64,000 bases of DNA from Actinocatenispora comari (GTDB lineage Bacteria > Actinomycetota > Actinomycetes > Mycobacteriales > Micromonosporaceae): contig NZ_BOPO01000064.1 in the NCBI RefSeq assembly GCF_017312725.1, forward strand, positions 43,659-107,658, written 5' to 3'. A program made the translations under genes and the position numbers. Below the pieces are notes generated by a model. That model worked only from the letters and a program-made list of their open reading frames with translations, made no database searches and had not been told where the DNA came from. Below, in pieces: positions 1 to 8,669 of the stretch (positions are counted from its first letter, which is position 1; every line of letters begins with the position of its first letter).

Positions 1-917
1 GCCAGCTCGATCAGGTCGTGCACCCGCCGCTGCACGGTACGCATCGACAGCCCCAGTTGCGCCGCGATCGCCTGGTCGGTCAGCCCGGCCAGCAGCAGCG
101 ACAGCAGGTGCAGGTCCTGCGGGGAGGGCGCGTTGTCGTTGGCCTCCCGTACCGTGTCGCCGGGCGCGGCGAGCAGCGGCGTGGCGTTGCCCCACATCGC
201 CTCGAACAGCGCGACCAGCGCATCCAGCAGCCCGCTGGGGTAGACCAGCAGCGCCGACGGCTCGGTCGAGTCGGCCGGCAACACCGGCACCACCGCGACC
301 GAGCGGTCCACCATGATCATCTTCAGCGGTGTCTCGCCGATGACCCGGGCCTGCTCGCCCATCTCCACCGACTCCGACAGCCGGAACGGGTCGCCCGGCA
401 TCGTCAGCACCTCGCGCGGGTAGATGGTGCGGAAGGTGACCCCGGCGCGCAGCCCCTCCAACTCGGCGACGTTCTCCGACGCCTCCAGCGCGAACGTGGG
501 CGTCTTGACGATCGCGCAGACCTCCTGCTGCGCCTTGCGTTCCAGCTCCGCGATCCGCGGCCCGATCGCCTCGCCGAACACCACCTCGATCAGGTCGCCG
601 GTGCCGCGCAGCGCGAGCTGGTTGCGGTACTCGGCGGACAGCCGGTCGACGGCCTCCTCGACCACGGCGAGGTCGCGCTGCCGGCGCCGCAGCTCCGGCC
701 CGAACGCCAGATCCGGCGGTACCGCCCGGAACCGGTGCGGGTCGTCCGGGGTGCGGGTCACCGCACCGCGCCGCTGCAGCACCGTCAGCGCGGCGGCGAC
801 CTCGTCGGTCCCCAGCCCCAACCGCTCGGCGAGCTCGTCCGCGGTGCTCGTGGGCATCCGCATCAGTACGTGGTACGTACGCCATTCCGGCGGTCGCAGT
901 CCGACGGCCTCCAGCAC
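1..917 (-). CDS. TrmB/LuxR-type transcriptional regulator (3' end outside window)
   Basis: The start is GTG, with a GGAGG Shine-Dalgarno at 928-932. The first ~60 residues form a winged-helix of TrmB type (LEAVGLRPPEWRTYHVLM, then STADELAERLGLG). A ~170-residue middle region has the feel of a TrmB effector domain. The last visible residues are a LuxR helix-turn-helix (GLTDQAIAAQLGLSMRTVQR). The gene runs off the left edge, so only a few C-terminal residues should be missing. N-terminal TrmB plus C-terminal LuxR regulators are a known actinomycete architecture; ligand and targets cannot be told here. It is divergent from the zinc-ribbon gene across a 500 bp gap. Confidence 0.85.
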   Translation of the reverse strand, partial: MLEAVGLRPPEWRTYHVLMRMPTSTADELAERLGLGTDEVAAALTVLQRRGAVTRTPDDPHRFRAVPPDLAFGPELRRRQRDLAVVEEAVDRLSAEYRNQLALRGTGDLIEVVFGEAIGPRIAELERKAQQEVCAIVKTPTFALEASENVAELEGLRAGVTFRTIYPREVLTMPGDPFRLSESVEMGEQARVIGETPLKMIMVDRSVAVVPVLPADSTEPSALLVYPSGLLDALVALFEAMWGNATPLLAAPGDTVREANDNAPSPQDLHLLSLLLAGLTDQAIAAQLGLSMRTVQRRVHDLIEL

Positions 918-1419
918 GGTATGAGCGCCTCCCCGTGACACACGGTGCGCGACCACGCGGATCGCGCCGGTATCGAGATCCCACCACAACTGCCGTTGCC
1001 CGCCATTGTGTTGGCATCCCTGTGCCGGCCGCGCGGGAACCGCGACGCACCTCCCCCCGTCACCTCGCGACCCGGTCGGCGGGTGGCGCCCGCCGCGTGG
1101 CCCCCGGCAGCCCGCAGAGGTCCGGGTCGGCACGCGTGCCGACCAGCACCTCTTCGTGCGTGGATGGTAAGTGCTGAACCTGTCCCTTACCGAGCCGATT
1201 CGGGACCGATCCCACCATCCGCACCGCGGTTGGCGACCTATCGGTCGAATGTCCGGTTGCCGGGGCGTGACCGTGGTGCCGACGGACGCCTCCGTTGCCG
1301 GCCGGTACCCGGGTGAAGATAGGCTCGCGGCCGACCGGATGGGCTGTTTCCCACCCGGTGCGTGCTTTCTTGCGCACACGGAGCGTGAGGATGACGGGCG
1401 GGTGGCGCGGGAGGGACAG
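918..1419. other. Intergenic region without convincing gene
   Basis: This gap of about 500 bp separates two divergent genes. Open frames across it are short, poor in recognisable motifs and typical of GC-rich shadow frames. It presumably carries both promoters, but no clear -35/-10 pair could be assigned. Confidence 0.5.
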
Positions 1420-2157
1420 GTGACCGAGCCGGCTGGCGTGTCGCTGCGCCGACGGTGGACCGGGCGGCACTACGCGCACCTGCTGCTGCCCGTGCCGTAC
1501 CTGACCGAGCCGGCCGTGGCGGTACTCGACGCCGCGGTCACCGCCGCCGACGGCTGGCGCCCGTACGACGACGCCGACCCCGTGCTCGCCCGGCGCTGGC
1601 ATCGTCACCCCGCCGCCGGCACGCTGCGCCTCGCGGTACTCGGTTGGTACCCGCTGCTGGTCACCGTCGGCGCCGACCCCGCGGGTGGCCGGGCCGGCCG
1701 GCGCGCCCTGGCCAGGCTCGCCGAGGCCGCCCTGTCCGTCGACGGCCGACCGCTGTCCGACGCCGAACTGCCCGGCCGGTTGCGGGCCGCCGCCGATCGC
1801 GGTGCGGCCGCCGCCGACCTGCACGAACGGGCCGCGGCCGAGCGCGCCGAGCTGACCCGGCGGCGCTGCCCGGCGTGCCCGGCGATCAGCGACCGGCTCG
1901 CCACCCACTGCGGCGGCTGCGACCGCCGGTTCACCGGCGCCGACGACGAGCGCCGCGACGCCGCCCACCGCGCCGCCAGCGACCGGCTGCACCGCCTCGG
2001 CACCGAACTGGACCGCCTCGCCCGGGACCGCCCGATGCGCACCAGCACCGACGAACCCACCCCGCCGACCGACGTCGCGGGCGGACCCCCGTCCACCGAC
2101 CGGCCCACCACCCCGGAACCGGTCGACCAGGCGGACCGACCGGGGGAGTCGTCGTGA
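1420..2157 (+). CDS. Zinc-ribbon hypothetical protein
   Basis: A 245-residue protein from GTG, preceded by GGGAGGG at 1409-1415. An in-frame GTG at 1402 is the alternative start. The N-terminal half (RRRWTGRHYAHLLLPVPYL...) is not recognised. A four-cysteine zinc ribbon (CPACP...CGGC) follows at about residues 150-168, then an acidic, proline/threonine-rich tail. Its TGA overlaps the GTG of the next gene (GTGA), so the two are translationally coupled and probably act together. I infer a membrane-associated or adaptor role only from that neighbour. Confidence 0.75.
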   Translation: MTEPAGVSLRRRWTGRHYAHLLLPVPYLTEPAVAVLDAAVTAADGWRPYDDADPVLARRWHRHPAAGTLRLAVLGWYPLLVTVGADPAGGRAGRRALARLAEAALSVDGRPLSDAELPGRLRAAADRGAAAADLHERAAAERAELTRRRCPACPAISDRLATHCGGCDRRFTGADDERRDAAHRAASDRLHRLGTELDRLARDRPMRTSTDEPTPPTDVAGGPPSTDRPTTPEPVDQADRPGESS

Positions 2158-3839
2158 ACCGCACCGAGCGTCGGTCCACGGCGCTGCTCGCTCCCGGTGA
2201 GCGGTGGGGCTGGGAGTACCGGCTGGAGCCCGCGCCGGCCCCGGAACGCGCCGCGCCGGCGACCCCACCGGTACCGGAGCCGGACTGGCTGCCCGCCGCC
2301 GCGCAGCGCTACGCCGCCGCCGGTCGCCACACGCTGCGGTACCGGTGGCCGACCCTCGCCGCCGCGGCGCTCGCCGTCGCCACGCTCGTGCTCGCCGCCG
2401 TGCTGGGCAGCGGGGCCCTGGCGCTGACCGGTACCGGCTGTGCCGTGCTCGCGCTGGCCGGCGTCGCGGTGCTGGTCCTGCCCCGGCGGCTCGCCGCCCG
2501 CCACGCCGACGCGGCACACCAGCGCTGGCTGCGCGGCTGTGCCCGGTGCATCGAGCCGATCCCGGCGCCCGCACCCGAGGTACCGGCCGGTCGGTGGCGG
2601 CCGCTGCGCCCGGCGGGGGCCGACCACGTCGACGTGTACGGCGGCACCGACCGCGGCTGGGCCGCCCTGCTGTCCACCGTGGCCGGTTCGGTGATCGGCT
2701 CCGGCGGCTCGGTCACCATCCTCGACCTGACCGGCAGCAGCGCCGCGCGCGACCTGATCCGCGCCGCCGGCGCCGCCGGCCACCGCCTCGACCTGCTCAC
2801 CCTGCCCGACCACCTGCCCGCCGTCGGGCTGCTCGCCGACCTGGCCCCGGCGCAGGTCGGCACGGTACTGGCGGAGGCGGTACACGCGGTGGACCGCGAC
2901 TCCGACACCGGTGACCGGTCCGGCGACGCCGCGCTGGTCGGCCAGGCGGTGACCGCGCTGCGCGGGCCGATCACCTTCCGGCGGGTCGGCGCCGCACTGC
3001 GGGCACTCAACGGCGCGGTCGCCGACGGCGACGCGCTGACCGCGGCCGAACGCGCCAACCTCGCCGCCGCGCTGCGCCAGGTCGGCAACCAGACGGCCGC
3101 GAGCCGGCTGCGCCGGCTGGCCGCCGCGGCCGAGCAACTCGCGCTGCTGGAGGAGCACGACCCGGGCGTGCGGCCGTACCGGGATCCGCACGCCCAGCTG
3201 CGGGTCATGCAACTCGCCGGCGACGAGGAGGACCTGTCCACCGGGCTGCTCGCGCAGATCCTCGCCGGCACCCTGCTGCACCAGGTGCGCCGGCTGGTAC
3301 CCACCGAGTCCGGCCCGGCCCGGCTGCTGGTCGTCGCGGGCGCCGACGGGCTGCGTCGCGCGCAGCTGGAACGGCTCGACACGCTCGCCCGCCGCCGCGG
3401 AATCCGGTTGCTGCTGCTGTACCGGCGGTTGCGCGCCGACAGCACGGCACCCACCGGTACCGACGCGACCGTACTGATGCGCCAGCACGGCGCCGCCCAG
3501 GCGAGCCAGGCCGCCCGGCTGCTGCCCGCCGGCATCGAACTGCTCGTCGCCGACCGCACCGCCGGCCGCCGCGCCGCCACGACCGGTACCGTCCGCCGCG
3601 GCGGTGTCGAGCCGGAACCGCCCGGCCGGCTGCCGGCACCGCCGCCGGTGCCGCCGCTGCCGCCGCACCCGTGCCGGCCGGACGTACCGCCCGCGGCGCC
3701 CGGCGCCGCCCGGTACGCGCCGACGCCGGAGTTCCTGCGCGACCTGCCGGACACCGCGTACCTGCTGCTGGATCCGCGCGACGGCGGCAGCCCCCGCCTC
3801 CTCGAAGCCGACCCCTCGGTCCTGGACCAGGCCACCTGA
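2154..3839 (+). CDS. Membrane protein with degenerate VirD4/TraG-like ATPase region
   Basis: 561 residues. Two hydrophobic helices lie at about residues 65-110 (LAAAALAVATLVLAAVLGSG, then a VLALAGVAVLVL segment). A large cytosolic part follows whose C-terminal motifs (RLLVVAGADGL, then RRRGIRLLLLYRRLRAD and a Met-Arg stretch) resemble the Walker-B and sensor region of VirD4/TraG-like coupling ATPases of actinomycetes. The Walker-A position reads GSVIGSGGSVTILDL, without the usual GKS/T lysine, so nucleotide hydrolysis is doubtful. A proline-rich segment comes near residue 490. It is coupled to the upstream zinc-ribbon gene. The family assignment is inference. Confidence 0.7.
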   Translation: MNRTERRSTALLAPGERWGWEYRLEPAPAPERAAPATPPVPEPDWLPAAAQRYAAAGRHTLRYRWPTLAAAALAVATLVLAAVLGSGALALTGTGCAVLALAGVAVLVLPRRLAARHADAAHQRWLRGCARCIEPIPAPAPEVPAGRWRPLRPAGADHVDVYGGTDRGWAALLSTVAGSVIGSGGSVTILDLTGSSAARDLIRAAGAAGHRLDLLTLPDHLPAVGLLADLAPAQVGTVLAEAVHAVDRDSDTGDRSGDAALVGQAVTALRGPITFRRVGAALRALNGAVADGDALTAAERANLAAALRQVGNQTAASRLRRLAAAAEQLALLEEHDPGVRPYRDPHAQLRVMQLAGDEEDLSTGLLAQILAGTLLHQVRRLVPTESGPARLLVVAGADGLRRAQLERLDTLARRRGIRLLLLYRRLRADSTAPTGTDATVLMRQHGAAQASQAARLLPAGIELLVADRTAGRRAATTGTVRRGGVEPEPPGRLPAPPPVPPLPPHPCRPDVPPAAPGAARYAPTPEFLRDLPDTAYLLLDPRDGGSPRLLEADPSVLDQAT

Positions 3840-3932
3840 CGCCATGGGCGGATCATGGGGGTGGACGCGTTGCGGTGGTCGACCGCGGCGCGATCGGCCG
3901 AGACGCGATCGGCCGAGACAGGGAGGACGACC

Positions 3933-4364
3933 GTGCCCATCGACGACACCGACCGAGACGACTACCTGATTCGACCCGTGGGACGGGTCGAGTCGCCGCT
4001 GACCCGGCGCGACCAGGCGCCCCGGCAGGGCGACGAGGGCGCGCCCGACGCCTGGCTGGTGTTCGAGCCCGACCTGACCGAGGCGATGCGCGACCTCGCG
4101 GTCGGCACCGACGTCCTGGTGCTGACCTGGCTGCACCGGGCCGACCGCGGCGTGCTCGCCGTGCATCCGCGCGGCGACACCGACCGGCCGGTCACCGGCG
4201 TGTTCGCCACCCGCTCACCGGACCGGCCGAACCCGATCGGGCTGCACCGGGTCACCATCCGCGCGATCGACGGGCTGCGGATCCGGGTCGCCGGCCTGGA
4301 GGCGCTCGACGGCACCCCGATCGTCGACCTCAAACCGGTCCTCGGCCCGGCCGCCGAACGCTGA
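3933..4364 (+). CDS. trmO: TrmO-like tRNA (t6A37) methyltransferase
   Basis: 143 residues from GTG with GGGAGGA just upstream. The TsaA/TrmO beta-barrel family signature is clear: IRPVGRVES near residue 13 and the conserved FATRSPDRPNPIGLHRV block at about 91-107. Known members use S-adenosylmethionine to N6-methylate the threonylcarbamoyl group of tRNA A37. The length fits the short single-domain forms. An in-frame ATG at 3855 would add 26 unconserved residues, so the later GTG is preferred. It starts 93 nt after the VirD4-like gene and could share its transcript. Confidence 0.85.
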   Translation: MPIDDTDRDDYLIRPVGRVESPLTRRDQAPRQGDEGAPDAWLVFEPDLTEAMRDLAVGTDVLVLTWLHRADRGVLAVHPRGDTDRPVTGVFATRSPDRPNPIGLHRVTIRAIDGLRIRVAGLEALDGTPIVDLKPVLGPAAER

Positions 4365-4457
4365 CCCGTCCGCCCGCCGTCGCCGCCGACCGGCGCGACG
4401 GTGGCGACGCGGGCGCGGCGGTCACCGCGACTGGCGCCGGCCTGGCAGGCTGAACCG

Positions 4458-5015
4458 ATGACCGACCAGCCGACGATCCGACCCCGCCGCCTCTGGTACG
4501 GCATCGCCATCGCGGTGCTGGTGCTCGGCGTCGCCGCCGGGATCGGCGCGTTCCTGTTCGCGCTGCGTCCGGCGCTCGGTCACCTGCAGCGGTTCGAGAC
4601 CGGGCAGACCGTGCGCCTGTCGCTGTCCGCCGGCCAGCAACGCACCCTGTACGTCTCCGGGGACACCGCCGGCGGCGAGCTGCACTGTACGGCCAACCCG
4701 GCCGGGCTCACGCTGGCCGAGACGTCCGGGCTGACCATGAGCCAGGGCGACGAGTCCTGGTCGGCCGCCTACCAGCTGCGTGCCGACCGGGCCGGTGACT
4801 ACCGGCTGACCTGCACGAGCCCGGACGGTCGGAAGGACCTGGCGATCGGCGCGATGCTCAGCGGGCCGCGGCTGGTCGGCGGTATCGTCGCCGCGCTCGC
4901 CTGCCCGTGCGGCGGCCTGCTGTTCGCCGGCATCGTCTGCCTGGTCGTGGCGCTGCGCCGGCACGCCCGCCGCCGGGCCCTGCGGGAGGCCACCCCACCG
5001 CCGGGCTTCGGCTGA
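4458..5015 (+). CDS. Two-helix membrane protein, hypothetical
   Basis: 185 residues. One helix lies at about 14-36 (LWYGIAIAVLVLGVAAGIGA) and a second near residues 138-160. Between them is an extracytoplasmic domain of about 95 residues with beta-sandwich character and two cysteines (LHCTANP, RLTCTSPDG) that could form a disulfide. The C-terminus is short and basic. I do not recognise the family. A CAGGCT hexamer ends 6 nt before the ATG, a weak version of the leaderless -10 boxes seen elsewhere in this window. It converges on the DMT-type gene. Confidence 0.7.
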   Translation: MTDQPTIRPRRLWYGIAIAVLVLGVAAGIGAFLFALRPALGHLQRFETGQTVRLSLSAGQQRTLYVSGDTAGGELHCTANPAGLTLAETSGLTMSQGDESWSAAYQLRADRAGDYRLTCTSPDGRKDLAIGAMLSGPRLVGGIVAALACPCGGLLFAGIVCLVVALRRHARRRALREATPPPGFG

Positions 5016-5083
5016 GCGGCCGTGGGGGAGCGCCGAGCACGAGGTTTCGCACCAGCCTCCGCGCCACCACGGTGCTCGACGGG

Positions 5084-5965
5084 TCAGTGCACGTCGGCGG
5101 GACCGAACGCGGTGACCCGGCCGGCGGCGATGCGCCGCGGCTGCGGCCGGGCGTACCGGCTGAGCAGCAGCACCGCGCACAGCGAGACGCAGAACCCGGC
5201 GAGGGCGATCCAGTGCATGCCGGCCCGGATGCCGTCGCCGAGGAACAGCAGCCCGACCACCGCCGCCGGGATCGCCGACGCGGCGTCCATCGCCGCCACG
5301 GCGGCGGTCGCGCTGCCGCGCTGCATGGCCAGTCCGAGCAGCAGCTGGGCCAGGATCGAGTGCAGGATCAGCAGGTAGAGCAGGGGGCTGGTGGCCAGCC
5401 CGCTGAGGCTGGGCGCCGAGGCGAGCGGCCGGGACGCGATCGCGCCGGCCCCGAACGCCATCCCGGCCAACGAGCCGAGCGCCACCGACCCGACCGAGCC
5501 GCGCAGCCGCACCGCGAGCAGCGCGAGCGCGCCGATGGCGCCGATGGCGGCGAGCAGCACGATCGCCCCGACGGTACCGATGCGGTGGGCCGGGCCGGGT
5601 TTCGCGGCGAGCACCTGGGCGGCGATGCCGACCGACAGCAGCAGGATCAGGCCCAGTTCCAGCGGCACGATGCGCCAGCGCAGCAGGACGACGCCGAGCA
5701 CCACCATCACCCCGATACCGGCCGCCGAGGACGCCTGGACGAGGTAGAGCGGCAGGTCACGGCGGGCGAGGAAGGCGAGCAGGAAGCCGACGAACTGCAG
5801 CACCACGCCGATCACGTACGTCTTGTGGCCGGCCAGCCGGACGAACAGGCCGGGGTGCAGCGTGTCGTGCACCTGCACCCGGTTGGCCGCGACGGACTGC
5901 AGCAGGTTGGCCACGCCGTACGCAAGGATCATCGCGAACAGGCTCAGCCAACCCACAGACATCAC
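5084..5965 (-). CDS. DMT/EamA-like multi-pass transporter
   Basis: 293 residues with about nine to ten hydrophobic segments, beginning SVGWLSLFAMILAYGVANLL. Two repeats each resemble half of a drug/metabolite transporter fold, ending in GLLFLGDGIRAGMHWIALAG. No substrate can be inferred. The GTG at 5965 is chosen over the adjacent ATG at 5962 because TATCCT (plus-strand 5972-5977) lies exactly 6 nt upstream and there is no Shine-Dalgarno, as expected for a leaderless mRNA. Confidence 0.75.
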   Translation of the reverse strand: MMSVGWLSLFAMILAYGVANLLQSVAANRVQVHDTLHPGLFVRLAGHKTYVIGVVLQFVGFLLAFLARRDLPLYLVQASSAAGIGVMVVLGVVLLRWRIVPLELGLILLLSVGIAAQVLAAKPGPAHRIGTVGAIVLLAAIGAIGALALLAVRLRGSVGSVALGSLAGMAFGAGAIASRPLASAPSLSGLATSPLLYLLILHSILAQLLLGLAMQRGSATAAVAAMDAASAIPAAVVGLLFLGDGIRAGMHWIALAGFCVSLCAVLLLSRYARPQPRRIAAGRVTAFGPADVH

Positions 5966-5971
5966 GGGGCG

Positions 5972-5977
5972 AGGATA
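5972..5977 (-). promoter_or_regulatory. Leaderless -10 box TATCCT
   Basis: TANNNT hexamer read on the minus strand, 6 nt before the GTG at 5965; it would place transcription start at or next to the start codon. Confidence 0.55.
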
Positions 5978-6101
5978 TGCGCTACCCGCCACGGCATCGA
6001 CACCGGTGATTGTCCGGCCGGGAAACCCGCGACGACCGCCCGTCGCCGCCTGACCGCCGACGGTCGCCAGGCAAGCTCGTACCGTGTCGAACTGGCTACC
6101 G

Positions 6102-6908
6102 TCAGTCGCTCAGTGTGGTGAGCAGCTCGCCGTGCAGCGGCCCGTTGCTGGCCACCGCGCTGCCGTCGCCCGGCGCGGGCGTGCCAGCCAGATCGGTGAA
6201 ACTGCCACCCGCCTCGGTGACGATGGGGATCAGCGCCGCCACGTCCCACAGCGACAGCTCCGGCTCCACCACGGCGTCCACCGCGCCTTCGGCGAGCAGC
6301 ATGTAGCCGTAGAAGTCGCCGTACGCCCGGGACCGCCAGCAGCGCCGGGTCAGCGACAGCATCCCGTCGAGCTTGCCGCGCTGCTCCCAGCCGGTCAGCG
6401 ACGAGTAGCAGAACGACGCGTCGGACAGCGACTTCACCCCGGACACGCCGATCCGACTGGCGTGCGTGGCGTTGCGCCCCGCGTACGCGCCGTGGCCCAG
6501 TGCGGCCCACCAGCGGCGACCCAGTGCCGGTGCGCTGACCAGGCCCACCACCGGCCGGCCGCCGGCGAACAGCGCGATCAGGGTGGCCCAGATCGGCACC
6601 CCGCGGACGAAGTTCTTCGTCCCGTCGATCGGGTCGACGATCCACTGCCGGTTGCCCCGCCAGTCGCCCGGGTCGCTCGCCCCGAACTCCTCGCCGAGCA
6701 CCGAGTCGCGCGGCCGGGCCCGGGCCAGCGACGCCCGGATCGACTCCTCCACCGACGAGTCGGCGTCGGTCACCGGGGTCAGGTCCGGCTTGGTCTCGAC
6801 CCGCAGGTCCAGCGCGCGGAACCGGGCCATCGAGATGCGGTCGGCCGCGTCGGCGAGCACGTGCGCAAGCGACAGGTCGTCGAGGTGGTCGTCGTGGGCG
6901 CGGGTCAT
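6102..6908 (-). CDS. hisN: Histidinol-phosphatase, inositol monophosphatase family
   Basis: 268 residues, the usual length for actinobacterial HisN. Metal-binding motifs of the IMPase fold are intact: PVTDAD near 45-50, GEEFG at 72-76, WIVDPIDGTKNF at 89-100, and LWDVAALIPIVTEAGG in the C-terminal part. The family removes phosphate from histidinol phosphate (Mg-dependent) in histidine synthesis. In Streptomyces hisN lies near rsgA, aroA and sigR, as here. TAGAGT 7 nt before the ATG indicates a leaderless transcript. Confidence 0.9.
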   Translation of the reverse strand: MTRAHDDHLDDLSLAHVLADAADRISMARFRALDLRVETKPDLTPVTDADSSVEESIRASLARARPRDSVLGEEFGASDPGDWRGNRQWIVDPIDGTKNFVRGVPIWATLIALFAGGRPVVGLVSAPALGRRWWAALGHGAYAGRNATHASRIGVSGVKSLSDASFCYSSLTGWEQRGKLDGMLSLTRRCWRSRAYGDFYGYMLLAEGAVDAVVEPELSLWDVAALIPIVTEAGGSFTDLAGTPAPGDGSAVASNGPLHGELLTTLSD

Positions 6909-6915
6909 GCCGAGA

Positions 6916-6921
6916 ACTCTA
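6916..6921 (-). promoter_or_regulatory. Leaderless -10 box TAGAGT for hisN
   Basis: Minus-strand TANNNT hexamer, 7 nt before the hisN ATG at 6908, with no Shine-Dalgarno between. Confidence 0.55.
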
Positions 6922-7006
6922 GAGGTACCCGCACAGCACGGTGCCGCAGCCGCCCGCGCCGGCACCGGCCGCGCGCCGACGGCGTGCCGCTTGGCCGCGC
7001 CGCACG

Positions 7007-7012
7007 GATAAT
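7007..7012 (+). promoter_or_regulatory. -10 box GATAAT, probably leaderless
   Basis: GATAAT ends 6 nt before the ATG at 7019 of the DUF2087 gene; it is the most AT-rich hexamer in the divergent hisN/DUF2087 gap. Confidence 0.5.
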
Positions 7013-7018
7013 CGGATC

Positions 7019-7552
7019 ATGAACCCGGAGACCATCTGCCGGCTGCTGGCCGAGCCGGAGCGAGTCAAGACGTACGCCGCGGTCGCGCTCGGTGCCACCT
7101 CGCCCAGTGCGGTGGCCCAGGCGACCGGACTGGTCGCCCGGGACGTGGTCCGGGCCCTGGGGGTGTTGACCGATCGCGGCCTGGTGACCGAGCACGGCGG
7201 CGTGCTGGCCGCGGACCTGTCGGTGTTCAAGACCGCGGTACGGGACAACCTGACCGCCGCGCCGGCCGAGCGGCTGGATCCCGACGACAACCGGGACGCG
7301 GTGCTGCGCGCGTTCGTCACCGACGGGCGGCTGGTGAGCATCCCGGCCGCACGCGGCAAGCGGCGCGTGGTGCTGGAGCACCTGGCCGCCTGCTTCGAAC
7401 CCGGCGTGCGGTACCCGGAGCGCGCCGTCGACGCGGTCCTGCGCGCCTGGTACCACGACTACGCGTCGCTGCGCCGGTACCTGGTGGACGAGGAGCTGAT
7501 GTCCCGCGAGCACGGCATCTACTGGCGTACCGGCGGTCCCGTCGACATCTGA
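7019..7552 (+). CDS. DUF2087 domain protein with N-terminal winged helix
   Basis: 177 residues. The first ~70 look like an ArsR/MarR-style winged helix (YAAVALGATSPSAVAQATGL ... VTEHGGVL). The rest matches DUF2087: DGRLVSIPAARGKRRVVLEHLA, then FEPGVRYPERAVDAVLRAWY and YLVDEELMSRE. This pairing is common in actinomycetes and annotated as a regulator of unknown target. It is divergent from hisN and ends at a strong shared hairpin with the lysozyme gene. Confidence 0.85.
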   Translation: MNPETICRLLAEPERVKTYAAVALGATSPSAVAQATGLVARDVVRALGVLTDRGLVTEHGGVLAADLSVFKTAVRDNLTAAPAERLDPDDNRDAVLRAFVTDGRLVSIPAARGKRRVVLEHLAACFEPGVRYPERAVDAVLRAWYHDYASLRRYLVDEELMSREHGIYWRTGGPVDI

Positions 7553-7564
7553 GCCGGAACGGCG

Positions 7565-7598
7565 CTCGGCGCCCCTCGCTGCTGCGAGAGGCGCCGAG
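7565..7598. terminator. Bidirectional hairpin terminator
   Basis: CTCGGCGCCCCTCG (7565-7578) pairs with CGAGAGGCGCCGAG (7585-7598): a 14 bp stem with one mismatch and a 6 nt loop, between two convergent genes. No U-tract, as usual in high-GC actinomycetes. Confidence 0.75.
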
Positions 7599-7616
7599 GC
7601 GGGTACCGCGAGCCGA

Positions 7617-8363
7617 TCAGTCGTGGTTGGTGGCGAGCACCTTGAGCCGGGTCATGTCGCCGTTGAAGTAGTCCTGGTCACCGGGGAAGGTGCCGGAGTC
7701 GGCGTACTGCCACATGGTCCAGGTGGCGCTGCCGGCCGGGATCGAGGTCGGCGGGGTGGAGCGGTAGATGGCGATCCAGAACGGGTTCGTCGAGGCGAAC
7801 GCGCTGGAGTTGCCGGTGCAGGTGTTCCACCAGTCGAACGTCGTGTAGATCATCGGGTACTTGTTGTACTTCGCCTTGATGGTGTTGGAGAAGTCGCGGA
7901 TCCAACTGACCATGCCGGCGTGCGACAGCCCGTAGCAGGTGCCGCCGCTGTAGGGGTTGTACTCGATGTCCAGCGCCGGTGGCAGCGTCTTGCCGTCGGC
8001 CGACCAGCCGCCGCCGTGCGCGGCGAAGTAGTTGGCCTGGGTGGCGCCGGAGGAGATGTTCGGGCGGGCGAAGTGGTAGGCACCGCGGATCATGCCCACG
8101 TTGTACGACCCGTTGTACTGCTGGGCGAAGTACGGGTTGATGTAGCCCGTGCCCTCGGTCGCCTTGACGTAGGCGAAGCGTCCGCCGTTGTTCCAGGCGG
8201 CCGACCAGTTGACGTTGCCCTGGTAGCCGGAGACGTCCATGCCCTTGACGTAGGTGGCCGCGTGGGCGGGGGCGGCCAGGCCGAGACTCATCACCGCGGC
8301 GCTGGCCATCCCGATCGCGGCGATCACCAGGCGTCTGATCCGCCGGGCTGGGGAACCGGTCAT
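7617..8363 (-). CDS. Secreted GH25 lysozyme (muramidase)
   Basis: 248 residues with a Sec signal peptide cut after AHA at residue 35. The whole mature part is a GH25 domain: [13 protein letters not shown] with catalytic-site Asp43, [26 protein letters not shown], and [23 protein letters not shown]25 enzymes cleave the MurNAc-GlcNAc bond of peptidoglycan outside the cell. A strong AGGAGG lies 7 nt before the ATG. A ~240 nt upstream region of lower GC suggests a long leader or complex promoter. Confidence 0.93.
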   Translation of the reverse strand: MTGSPARRIRRLVIAAIGMASAAVMSLGLAAPAHAATYVKGMDVSGYQGNVNWSAAWNNGGRFAYVKATEGTGYINPYFAQQYNGSYNVGMIRGAYHFARPNISSGATQANYFAAHGGGWSADGKTLPPALDIEYNPYSGGTCYGLSHAGMVSWIRDFSNTIKAKYNKYPMIYTTFDWWNTCTGNSSAFASTNPFWIAIYRSTPPTSIPAGSATWTMWQYADSGTFPGDQDYFNGDMTRLKVLATNHD

Positions 8364-8525
8364 GACTGAACCTCCTGAGTGTTCCAGCCACAGTGGGGGG
8401 CGGAGGTCGGTGTCGGACCGTTCGGTGCCTGTCCGGGCATCGGGTACGAGTCCGAAACGAACTTCCAAATCAGGCTGGATACGGCACAGATTCTCACCTT
8501 GGGACGGGCAGCTCAAGAGATCCTG

Positions 8526-8539
8526 GAGAAATTCTTCTC
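8526..8539. promoter_or_regulatory. Inverted repeat GAGAA-ATTC-TTCTC upstream of lysozyme
   Basis: Perfect 5 bp arms around an AT-rich core in the low-GC stretch upstream of the GH25 gene; operator or leader hairpin is possible but unsupported beyond position. Confidence 0.3.
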
Positions 8540-8600
8540 AACCATCGCCCAGAGTGGTGACTTCCGCCGTTCTCGTTACCAGTGGGTAGCGATCGCCGTT

Positions 8601-8669
8601 TCACCACCGCGGCGGGTCACCACTCACCACCGCGGCGGGTCACCACTCACCACCGTGGCGGGTCACCAC
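8601..8669 (+). repeat. 23 bp tandem repeat, three copies, at 3' end of rsgA
   Basis: Units at 8601-8623, 8624-8646 and 8647-8669 read TCACCACCG(C/T)GGCGGGTCACC with AC at the end; only one base differs. The last copy contains the rsgA stop codon (TCA at 8663-8665 on plus). Confidence 0.9.

Noticed and set aside
918..1419. Short ORFs in the first intergenic gap
   Set aside because: They lack ribosome sites and family motifs and have compositions typical of GC-rich shadow frames.
8364..8600. c-di-AMP (ydaO-type) riboswitch ahead of the GH25 lysozyme
   Set aside because: Cell-wall hydrolase genes in actinomycetes often carry one, but I could not find the expected conserved blocks, only an inverted repeat.
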